Assembly: GCA_002348585.1 (NCBI GenBank)
Contig: DEBO01000081.1
Span: forward strand, 1 to 5,777
From: Alphaproteobacteria bacterium UBA2954
GTDB taxonomy: Bacteria; Pseudomonadota; Alphaproteobacteria; Puniceispirillales; Puniceispirillaceae
Length of the DNA stretch: 5,777 nt
Direction: 5' to 3'
The translations under genes were made by a program, and so were the position numbers. Numbering within the stretch: the stretch's first letter is position 1; every line of letters begins with the position of its first letter. Below the pieces are notes generated by a model that ran no database searches, was not told the DNA's origin, and saw only the letters and a program-made list of their open reading frames with translations. Positions 1 to 5,424 of this stretch are shown piece by piece.

Positions 1-1272
1 GTGGCTGCAGCTGTTATTGGCGGCTATATGGCAATGAACATTGGCGCCAATGATGTAGCCAATAATATGGGTCCAGCAGTTGGGGGGAAGGTTTTAACAG
101 TTACCGCTGCAGTCATTATTGCTGCAATCTGTGAAGCTGCAGGCGCACTTCTGGCGGGTGGTGATGTGGTGAAAACCGTTGCAAAAGGCATTGTTACTCC
201 TGGCGAAACAATAGATGTTGCTAAATTCCAATTCATGATGTTATCTGCTCTACTTGCGGCAGCGTTATGGATCAATTTGGCGACAATGCTTAATGCTCCT
301 GTATCAACAACTCATTCTATTGTTGGCGGGGTTCTAGGAGGAGGAATAGGAGCTGCAGGGCTTTCAGTGGTCAATTGGGCAACAATGACTAAAATCGCTG
401 CAAGTTGGGTAATTTCGCCATTATTTGGCGGCTGTGTTGCTGCGTTACTTCTGTTTTTTATTAAAAAGAAAGTTTTAAATGCCAATGATAGGTTAGCAGG
501 AGCACGCACTTGGGTTCCAATTCTAGTTGGACTTATGGGAGCCGCCTTTACCGCTTACATGGCAATCAAAGGTTTGAAAAAAATAATGAAGGTTGAGGCT
601 ACTGACGTAGTTTTATACGCATTAATAGCTTTCGTAATCTGCTGGTTATTGTCTAGGCCATTTATAGCTAAACGTGTTGCTAATTTAGTTGATGATAGCA
701 AAAAACAACTATATACGCTGTTCAATCTGCCACTGATTATTGGAGTATGTTTGCTTTCATTTGCGCACGGAGCAAATGACGTTGCAAATGCCGTTGGGCC
801 ACTCGCCGCCATAGTATCTACAATTGGCGATCAATCAGAAGTGACTGCAAAAGTTTCAATACCTCTATGGGTCATGATAATAGGCGCTTTTGGAATTGCG
901 CTTGGACTGGCTTTATTTGGACCAAAACTCATTGCCACTGTAGGTGAAAAAATAACAAGATTGAACTCACCGCGCGCTTATTGCGTCGCTCTATCATCTG
1001 CAGTAACAGTTCTAATAGCGACCTACTTTGGATTGCCTGTGAGTTCTACTCATATAGCTATTGGTGCTATCTTTGGTGTTGGTTTCCTCAGGGAGTTTTT
1101 AGAGGCACCAAAACGAAAAAATAAAGCCTCTTTAAAGGCTGATGCTTATCGCAAGCCAAGGCAACTTGTTCGCCGCCGTTTTGTATTCAGCATTGCCGCA
1201 GCATGGGTCATCACTGTACCAGCTTCAGCTTTTCTTTCCGCTAGTATTTATTTCTTCATAAACTTACTGTAG
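1..1272 (+). CDS. PiT-family inorganic phosphate transporter, 5' partial
   Basis: This is an inner-membrane low-affinity phosphate (metal-phosphate) symporter of the PiT/PHO-4 family. The 423 visible residues carry both copies of the family's duplicated signature. GANDVAN occurs at residues 15-21 and again at 257-263, each followed by a glycine/proline stretch. The paired PVSTTH (100-105) and PVSSTH (346-351) loops are also present. Long hydrophobic, Gly/Ala-rich segments run through the protein, with a basic cytoplasmic stretch (about 367-390) before a final membrane helix. The frame is open from base 1, where GTG happens to be the first codon. Alphaproteobacterial PiT proteins usually have more residues before the first signature, so I take the true start to lie upstream of the window. 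The C-terminus is complete, ending in TAG at 1270-1272. The carboxymuconolactone-decarboxylase-like gene follows on the same strand after about 36 bases. Family assignment is very secure; the exact transported ion is inferred from the family. Confidence 0.95.
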   Translation: MAAAVIGGYMAMNIGANDVANNMGPAVGGKVLTVTAAVIIAAICEAAGALLAGGDVVKTVAKGIVTPGETIDVAKFQFMMLSALLAAALWINLATMLNAPVSTTHSIVGGVLGGGIGAAGLSVVNWATMTKIAASWVISPLFGGCVAALLLFFIKKKVLNANDRLAGARTWVPILVGLMGAAFTAYMAIKGLKKIMKVEATDVVLYALIAFVICWLLSRPFIAKRVANLVDDSKKQLYTLFNLPLIIGVCLLSFAHGANDVANAVGPLAAIVSTIGDQSEVTAKVSIPLWVMIIGAFGIALGLALFGPKLIATVGEKITRLNSPRAYCVALSSAVTVLIATYFGLPVSSTHIAIGAIFGVGFLREFLEAPKRKNKASLKADAYRKPRQLVRRRFVFSIAAAWVITVPASAFLSASIYFFINLL

Positions 1273-1298
1273 CCACAAGCTAAGTTTAAGTTGAGCGC

Positions 1299-1302
1299 GG
1301 AG
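1299..1302 (+). promoter_or_regulatory. Ribosome binding site deciding the start at 1309
   Basis: GGAG lies six bases before ATG 1309. It directly abuts the in-frame ATG at 1303 and is downstream of the in-frame TTG at 1291. Only ATG 1309 has correct spacing, so the longer reading from TTG 1291 is disfavoured. Confidence 0.6.
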
Positions 1303-1308
1303 ATGATA

Positions 1309-1692
1309 ATGAATGAACTTTTTGAACAAGGGATGAAGAAAAGACAAGCGACACTTGGTGCCGATTATGTTGAAAATACTATGGCAAAAGCAGACAAGCT
1401 GAATCGGCCTTTCCAAGAAGCGATGACAGCATGGTGCTGGGGTTTTGGTTGGGGCGATGATGTCATTGACGAAAAAACTCGGTCAATGATGAACTTGTCT
1501 ATGATTGGGGCACTGGGCAAAATGACAGAATGGGAGCTACATTGCAACGGCGCAATCCGCAATGGTTGTTCATTAGAAGAAATACGGGCCATTGTGCACG
1601 TCATCGGCATATATTGCGGGGTACCGCAAGCTTTAGAATGTATGCGTGTTGCCCGCAAGGTTCTGGATGAACACAACATGTTAGCTGATTAG
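1309..1692 (+). CDS. Carboxymuconolactone decarboxylase family protein
   Basis: This 127-residue protein is full length for the CMD family (usually about 125-135 residues). These are small all-helical cytoplasmic proteins that oligomerise; members include gamma-carboxymuconolactone decarboxylase (PcaC) of the protocatechuate pathway and AhpD peroxidase partners. Visible family features are KKRQATLGADYV near the N-terminus, a WCWGFGW segment (42-48), TRSMMNLSMIGAL (57-69), an ELH triplet (76-78) followed by the NGCSLEEIRAI helix, and CGVPQALE (103-110). There is no CxxC pair, so an AhpD-type thiol peroxidase is unlikely. ELH matches the region that holds the acid/base residues in PcaC-type enzymes. 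The ATG at 1309 is chosen because GGAG sits six bases upstream; a TTG at 1291 would add six residues. The gene lies 36 bases after the PiT gene and is probably co-transcribed, but no other aromatic-degradation gene is visible, so a PcaC role is not supported. Family secure, substrate unknown. Confidence 0.9.
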   Translation: MNELFEQGMKKRQATLGADYVENTMAKADKLNRPFQEAMTAWCWGFGWGDDVIDEKTRSMMNLSMIGALGKMTEWELHCNGAIRNGCSLEEIRAIVHVIGIYCGVPQALECMRVARKVLDEHNMLAD

Positions 1693-1719
1693 CAAACCTA
1701 CTTTTGAGATTGGGTTTGC
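1692..1719. terminator. Hairpin after the CMD gene (possible terminator)
   Basis: GCAAACCTA (1692-1700) can pair with TGGGTTTGC (1711-1719) as a nine-pair stem with one G-T wobble and a 10-base loop. It begins on the last base of the CMD stop codon. No T-tract follows on either strand, so it is only terminator-like. Its place between convergent genes is what supports the call. Confidence 0.4.
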
Positions 1720-1722
1720 AAA

Positions 1723-1741
1723 ATTGTTCAAATGGAACAAT
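1723..1741 (-). terminator. Hairpin after the leftward operon (possible terminator)
   Basis: ATTGTTC (1723-1729) and GAACAAT (1735-1741) form a perfect seven-pair stem with a five-base loop, 22 bases past the stop codon at 1763. Read on the minus strand it is followed by a short T run (the stem's last T plus TTT). It could end the leftward molybdenum-cofactor operon, but the stem is AT-rich and the T run short, so confidence is modest. Confidence 0.4.
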
Positions 1742-1762
1742 AATTGCCGTGGTCTCAGAAGT

Positions 1763-3412
1763 TCATTGGCTCCGGGCAAGCAAAAATGTTTCTGCATGCT
1801 GCAAAGCTGCAACTGTGTCAGTATCCAGAAAAAGTGATGCGTCATTTACCTCCATCTGACTGATCATAGCCGGGTGCTCAGACCAAATTTGACGCCCTCC
1901 TTGATCACCTTTCAGTGTCTGTAAGTCAGGAAAAAACTGACGCCCCCATGCGACCGGGTGTCCAATTTGGCTTTCGCCATCTTTCAGGTAGACCGGTAAA
2001 CTAATCGTCTGTTCATGTTGAGGGTTGCTCAAATGATGTTTGCGTAGTTCATTCAATAATGAAGAATTCAGCAATGGCATATCGCCTAATACTACCATGA
2101 CATCACTAACATCGTTGCTCAGTGCCGCGATTCCTGCACCTACTGAACTAGCCTGACCAGAGCGGAATGCCTTATTTTTTTCAAAACGAACAGGCAGCCC
2201 TTTAAGACATGCCCTTACCGCATATTCGTCATATCCAAGCACAATTATAATGTCCTTAAATCCTGCCTTCAGCACTACATCCGTGACATGTCGGATCACT
2301 GGTTTTCCTGCAACAACTGATGTCAATTTATTAATATTGCCCATACGGCGGGACTGGCCAGCAGCCAGAACGACAGCGCTCATTTGCGCCTTCGGCGATG
2401 AAGGCTTGACAGCCAGATCACGCGGCAAAGGCCGTGAAGCAATTTCCATTAACAAACCACCTGCGGCCATATCAGCCAACTCATCACTTGACAACTCTAT
2501 ATCTGCCAGAAGCAGATGCAGGACCCAATCAAATCCGTTCAGTTTTGGTGAACGAGCACAGCCAGGCATACCAATCACAGGAAGGCTGTCAATATGAGCA
2601 ACAAGCAACATATTTCCCGGATCAACAGCCAGACCCAACTGATCTATCTGCCCACCAGCAACTTCAATCGCTACAGGCATAATATCCCTGCGGTCAGCAA
2701 TTGCACTGCACCCGCAAAGCAGAACAAGTTCAGCCCCTGCGGCTCGGGCCGTCTGTATTTCTGCTGCAACGTCGTCACTTTTATGAGCACAACGCTGCCT
2801 GCTGATCAGAGTGCACCCCAACTGCTTCATGCGTGTTTCGGTTACATCTTCCGTAGCAGCGTAGACCTTATCCTGTAACACATCATCCGTAGTCTGTATC
2901 AAACTTACCCGTCGCCCTCGTAAGGGATGAAACCGAAACACAGTTTTGCCCGCCAAAACCTGCTCAAACTGACGACAGATCTCATCCGGCACAAAATAGG
3001 GGATGACTTTCAAAGTGGCGACCATCTGTCCTGCACTTAGTAACTGATTATGCTGCACAAGGCTCAAAGTCAGAGCTTCATCTACACAATTAAGAGCTTT
3101 GATGAGGTCACGGTCATACCGGATGATACCCTCGGTTTCAGTTTTGAAATTCACGCGGCCTGTGGCTGCATCTGTGCGGCTAAGACCAGCCGACAGCAGC
3201 ACAGCTGCAAGTCGGTCTGCTACTTCATTTTCTGACAAATCACCCTTATCTGGCGCTGCACAAACTAGTTGCCGAACGCCATCTTTCATAAAGGCATCAA
3301 CAAGGGTTCTGGTCAATTGGCTTCCCTTTGCAATCCGCTTACTGGCCAGCCTGTGGCTGTGTGCTAGAATCAGGCCCTCACAGTCATTAATATCAAAAGC
3401 GCGGAACTGCAT
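1763..3412 (-). CDS. Molybdopterin-binding / MocA-like nucleotidyltransferase fusion protein
   Basis: This is a 549-residue two-domain cytoplasmic protein for molybdenum cofactor finishing. Residues 1 to about 335 resemble the molybdopterin-binding (MoeA/MogA-like) domain, with a CGCSAIADRRD stretch (233-243), DPGNMLL (264-270) and GMPGCARSPKLNGFDW (281-296). Residues about 343-549 are a MobA/MocA-like NTP transferase: LAAGQSRRMG (349-358) for the nucleotide phosphates, NKL (361-363), GDMP (443-446), GHPVAWG (484-490), GDQGGR (502-507) and a late DTDT (530-533). MocA proteins make the cytosine-dinucleotide cofactor used by CO-dehydrogenase-type enzymes; CTP as donor here is inferred from context. 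The fusion is a recognised alphaproteobacterial architecture (molybdopterin-binding/glycosyltransferase family 2 protein), so it is not a sequencing artefact. Its ATG overlaps the upstream gene's TAA (TAATG), implying translational coupling. An AGG lies seven bases before the ATG. Confidence 0.9.
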   Translation of the reverse strand: MQFRAFDINDCEGLILAHSHRLASKRIAKGSQLTRTLVDAFMKDGVRQLVCAAPDKGDLSENEVADRLAAVLLSAGLSRTDAATGRVNFKTETEGIIRYDRDLIKALNCVDEALTLSLVQHNQLLSAGQMVATLKVIPYFVPDEICRQFEQVLAGKTVFRFHPLRGRRVSLIQTTDDVLQDKVYAATEDVTETRMKQLGCTLISRQRCAHKSDDVAAEIQTARAAGAELVLLCGCSAIADRRDIMPVAIEVAGGQIDQLGLAVDPGNMLLVAHIDSLPVIGMPGCARSPKLNGFDWVLHLLLADIELSSDELADMAAGGLLMEIASRPLPRDLAVKPSSPKAQMSAVVLAAGQSRRMGNINKLTSVVAGKPVIRHVTDVVLKAGFKDIIIVLGYDEYAVRACLKGLPVRFEKNKAFRSGQASSVGAGIAALSNDVSDVMVVLGDMPLLNSSLLNELRKHHLSNPQHEQTISLPVYLKDGESQIGHPVAWGRQFFPDLQTLKGDQGGRQIWSEHPAMISQMEVNDASLFLDTDTVAALQHAETFLLARSQ

Positions 3413-3414
3413 TA
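3410..3414 (-). promoter_or_regulatory. TAATG stop/start overlap (translational coupling)
   Basis: On the minus strand the TAA of the xdhC-like gene (3414-3412) shares its last A with the ATG of the fusion gene (3412-3410). Ribosomes finishing the first gene can restart on the second, which would keep the two products in step. Confidence 0.7.
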
Positions 3415-4467
3415 GTTGCCTGCTATATGCTGTTTCTTATCTGAACGATTTGTGCTTTCGCGCCAGGCAGAAATAAGTTCAGCAAGCACAGATACAGCAA
3501 TTTCAGCTGGTGTCTTCGCCCCAATCGGAAGTCCAGCAGGCCCCTTGATTTTTGCTAGCGCTCTTTCTTTTGCACCCGCTTCACGCAAGCGTTTAAGACG
3601 CTTTTGTTGCGTGCGACTACTGCCCAAACATGATAAATAAAACAGCGATCCATCAAGAACACATTCTAGCGCATCATCATCAATTTTGGGATCATGAGTC
3701 AGCGTGACAAGCGCAGTTGAACTGTCAACATGATGGTCAGCAAAATAATCAGATGGCCATACAAGCTGCAGGTCGATATCAGGGCCGAAACGTTGCTGAG
3801 TGGCAAACACCGAGCGCGGATCAATCACCACAACCTGAAAACCTGTTTGAGTGGCCATCGATGAAAGATATTGTGTAATATGCACAGCACCAATAATTAT
3901 AAGGCGAGGCGGTGGCACTTGAATGAAATGAAAAAGACCTGTTTTTTCATCCAACAAAGACTGCCCCTGCTCAATATCCTTAACTACCGTATCTTTGATA
4001 GACGCCGCTTGAACGTCAATAGAAAATGTAACCTTACGGCGATGTTCGATCACGCTTCTAACCTCCTGCAGAAAAGTAACATGCAGCCCGGCGTCCGCCA
4101 CAGGCAGAACCAGAACAGATATCTGCCCGCCACAGGACAAACCAACTTCCCACGCGGTCTCATCAGCCACACCAAAGTCAAGACGCTGACCTTCACCAGA
4201 CTTGAGCGCCTCTAGACCAGCTTCAATGACCGCTCCCTCGATACAGCCGCCGGATACTGATCCGGCAATTTCCAAATCCTGCCTGATGATCATAATAGAC
4301 CCAACCTGACGCGGGGATGACCCCCATGTATGAATTACAAAGCCGATAGCCAGCTGATGGCCGTTTTCTGCCCAGTCAGCCGCGAGACATAACAGCCTAT
4401 GATCCTGCAACTCTCTTGATTGGCCTAGTTTAGACCACATGTCCGGTCTTACAGTCTTATCTTGCAT
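3412..4467 (-). CDS. XdhC/CoxI-family molybdenum hydroxylase maturation protein
   Basis: This 351-residue cytoplasmic protein has the two usual XdhC domains. The N-terminal XdhC/CoxI domain shows WGSSPRQVGSIMII (48-61), GSVSGGCIEG (69-78) with its conserved Cys75, and GLSCGG (109-114). The C-terminal Rossmann-like domain shows IIIGAVHITQYL (190-201), THDPKIDDDAL (257-267), YLSCLGSSRT (277-286) and GLPIGAKTPAEIA (312-324). XdhC proteins bind the molybdenum cofactor, support its sulfuration and insert it into the large subunit of xanthine or CO dehydrogenase-type enzymes. GAVHI in place of a full GxGxxG loop resembles the CoxI-like subgroup as I recall it. The start at 4467 is well supported by AGGTGA four bases upstream. 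The gene is first in a two-gene leftward operon and divergent from the coxS-like gene, fitting a dedicated accessory role. Family secure; the CoxI rather than XdhC partner is inferred. Confidence 0.93.
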   Translation of the reverse strand: MQDKTVRPDMWSKLGQSRELQDHRLLCLAADWAENGHQLAIGFVIHTWGSSPRQVGSIMIIRQDLEIAGSVSGGCIEGAVIEAGLEALKSGEGQRLDFGVADETAWEVGLSCGGQISVLVLPVADAGLHVTFLQEVRSVIEHRRKVTFSIDVQAASIKDTVVKDIEQGQSLLDEKTGLFHFIQVPPPRLIIIGAVHITQYLSSMATQTGFQVVVIDPRSVFATQQRFGPDIDLQLVWPSDYFADHHVDSSTALVTLTHDPKIDDDALECVLDGSLFYLSCLGSSRTQQKRLKRLREAGAKERALAKIKGPAGLPIGAKTPAEIAVSVLAELISAWRESTNRSDKKQHIAGN

Positions 4468-4570
4468 ATCTTCACCTAGTCTTATTGCCCATCCGGTTTA
4501 TTTTGCAAGCTCATCTACAGACTGAAATTGTAACATAAACATCTGTATAGATTCCCATAAATAAAATGAT

Positions 4571-4599
4571 AATATGACTATCGGATTGAAGGCTGACAA
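4571..4599 (-). promoter_or_regulatory. Candidate promoter for the leftward operon
   Basis: Read on the minus strand, TTGTCA (4599-4594, five of six matches to the -35 consensus) is followed after 17 bases by CATATT (4576-4571, four of six matches to the -10). This would leave a leader of roughly 95-100 bases before ATG 4467. It is a consensus match by eye in AT-rich DNA and hence tentative. Confidence 0.25.
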
Positions 4600-4703
4600 G
4601 GCAAGCGCTGCACGTAGTTCATTTTCACACAATGATAGAGTGAGAAAAAAGCTACACCTTTCTGTAAAAAAAACTCCCTCTTTGCACTTTACAAGGCGTT
4701 TGT

Positions 4704-4733
4704 TTGCTCTCACCCTTACTGTTGCGATTTAAT
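4704..4733 (+). promoter_or_regulatory. Candidate promoter for the coxS-like operon
   Basis: TTTAAT (4728-4733) matches the -10 consensus at five of six bases and lies 23 bases before ATG 4757. A weak -35 (TTGCTC, 4704-4709) stands 18 bases upstream, and the phased A-tracts lie just beyond it. The leader would be short but long enough to include GGAAGG. Tentative. Confidence 0.22.
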
Positions 4734-4744
4734 CCAATACATCT

Positions 4745-4750
4745 GGAAGG
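4745..4750 (+). promoter_or_regulatory. Ribosome binding site of the coxS-like gene
   Basis: GGAAGG stands six bases before ATG 4757, which fixes this start; no competing in-frame start lies nearby. Confidence 0.6.
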
Positions 4751-4756
4751 ACAATC

Positions 4757-5224
4757 ATGGCTGCAGTAAAAATGACAGTAAATGGTCAAGCTTTTGGATA
4801 TAATGTTCCAGATAATACATTACTGGTTTCATTTATCAGAGAAACTCTTGGGCTCACCGGCACTCACATTGGTTGTGATACAAGCCAGTGTGGCGCATGT
4901 GTAGTGCATATGGATGGCCGATCTGTTAAAGCCTGCACAATGCTGGCTGCGCAAGCTGACGGATCCGCAATAACAACAATTGAAGGCATTGCAGATGGTG
5001 ATGAGCTGCATCCAATGCAAAGGGCATTTCACGAGAATCACGGATTGCAGTGCGGCTTTTGTACGCCTGGTATGATAATGAACGCAATTGAATTAGTTGA
5101 GAAAAACAAGGAGCTAACAGAACAGCAGATCCGTGAAGGTCTGGAAGGGAATATCTGTCGATGTACCGGTTATCACAATATTATCAAATCAGTGCAGGCT
5201 GCTGCTAATGAAATGAGAATTTAA
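4757..5224 (+). CDS. coxS: CoxS-type (2Fe-2S) small subunit of a molybdenum hydroxylase
   Basis: This 155-residue protein is the iron-sulfur small subunit of an aerobic CO dehydrogenase/xanthine dehydrogenase-type enzyme. It passes electrons from the molybdenum site to FAD through two [2Fe-2S] clusters. The N-terminal plant-ferredoxin-like domain supplies Cys40, Cys45, Cys48 and Cys60 ([12 protein letters not shown], then KAC). The C-terminal helical domain supplies Cys99 and Cys102 (QCGFCTPGM) and Cys134 and Cys136 ([11 protein letters not shown]). All eight ligands are present and the length is normal for the family (about 150-170). The start is fixed by GGAAGG upstream. It is the first gene of the rightward operon, followed by a small ORF and the FAD subunit. 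The symbol follows general family usage; the same fold serves many substrates (CO, aldehydes, purines, nicotinate), so CO is not established here. Confidence 0.95.
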   Translation: MAAVKMTVNGQAFGYNVPDNTLLVSFIRETLGLTGTHIGCDTSQCGACVVHMDGRSVKACTMLAAQADGSAITTIEGIADGDELHPMQRAFHENHGLQCGFCTPGMIMNAIELVEKNKELTEQQIREGLEGNICRCTGYHNIIKSVQAAANEMRI

Positions 5225-5247
5225 GATGCCAGAACATAGAATGAACC

Positions 5248-5252
5248 GAGGA
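5248..5252 (+). promoter_or_regulatory. Ribosome binding site deciding the start of the small ORF
   Basis: GAGGA lies six bases before ATG 5259. The in-frame ATGs at 5226 and 5241 lack a comparable site, so 5259 is the preferred start. Confidence 0.55.
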
Positions 5253-5258
5253 ATTAGG

Positions 5259-5402
5259 ATGCCAGTCCGCAGACTAGCTCACAAAAAGTTTGTCACTACC
5301 AAAGGCCACAATATATATAACATCAATCGTAATGGACAGTTGTTTGATAACTTGAGCCATCCAGATGTTACGCATGATGTAACTGCCAAAGCAGCTAAAT
5401 AA
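5259..5402 (+). CDS. Unrecognised small basic protein between coxS and coxM
   Basis: This is a 47-residue ORF that I do not recognise. It begins MPVRRLAHKKF, has a polar Asn/His-rich middle (GHNIYNINRNGQLFDNL) and ends in an Ala/Lys-rich tail. It has eight Lys/Arg against three Asp, four His, no Cys, no membrane segment and no signal peptide, so it would be a small basic cytoplasmic protein that cannot hold an Fe-S cluster. Support for coding comes from GAGGA six bases before the ATG, tandem stops TAA TAA (5400-5405), and a tight fit in the operon: 34 bases after coxS and 22 before coxM. In-frame ATGs at 5226 and 5241 would give 58 or 53 residues but lack a good ribosome site. It is not a broken end of CoxS, which is complete. 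It could be an accessory protein of this enzyme, or an unselected open frame in a spacer. No function is proposed. Confidence 0.55.
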   Translation: MPVRRLAHKKFVTTKGHNIYNINRNGQLFDNLSHPDVTHDVTAKAAK

Positions 5403-5410
5403 TAAGCGTG

Positions 5411-5416
5411 AAGGAG
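5411..5416 (+). promoter_or_regulatory. Ribosome binding site of the coxM-like gene
   Basis: AAGGAG, a strong Shine-Dalgarno sequence, stands eight bases before ATG 5425 and just after the tandem stop of the small ORF. It fixes the start of the FAD subunit. Confidence 0.65.
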
Positions 5417-5424
5417 ATTTAAAC

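Larger units (their letters stand above)
4468..4756. promoter_or_regulatory. Divergent intergenic control region (xdhC-like / coxS-like)
   Basis: This 289-base gap separates the leftward maturation genes from the rightward structural genes and must hold both promoters. It is AT-rich. It contains an inverted repeat, TACAGA (4516-4521) and TCTGTA (4542-4547), and two A-tracts, six A at 4645-4650 and eight A at 4666-4673. The tracts start 21 bases apart, about two helical turns, so the DNA may be curved. An open frame on the minus strand (4498-4713, GTG start) spans most of it, but it has a poor ribosome site and no recognisable motif and is not called as a gene. Confidence 0.7.

Noticed and set aside
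1291..1308. TTG start for the CMD-family gene
   Set aside because: The only good Shine-Dalgarno sequence (GGAG, 1299-1302) lies inside this stretch and is correctly spaced for ATG 1309, and family alignment by eye begins at MNELFEQG.
1365..1679. 104-codon open frame on the minus strand opposite the CMD gene
   Set aside because: It is a shadow of a well-supported family gene on the other strand, with no motif of its own.
1309..1692. AhpD-like alkylhydroperoxidase function for the CMD-family protein
   Set aside because: The CxxC redox pair needed for AhpD chemistry is absent; the cysteines present (43, 79, 87, 103, 111) are not arranged as CxxC.
2250..3235. Several overlapping plus-strand open frames opposite the fusion gene
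   Set aside because: They overlap one another and the strongly supported 549-residue minus-strand gene, and none shows a domain.
3871..4215. 114-codon plus-strand open frame opposite the XdhC-like gene
   Set aside because: The minus strand has clear XdhC motifs across the same bases. This frame has no ribosome site worth noting and no motif.
4498..4713. 71-codon open frame on the minus strand filling most of the divergent gap
   Set aside because: It starts with GTG, has no well-spaced ribosome site and shows no recognisable motif. It runs through the AT-rich region where both promoters must lie, so it is more likely a chance open frame.
5222..5402. Small ORF as a frameshifted C-terminal extension of CoxS
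   Set aside because: CoxS already has all eight cysteine ligands and normal length. The small ORF shows no resemblance to a CoxS tail and has its own ribosome site.
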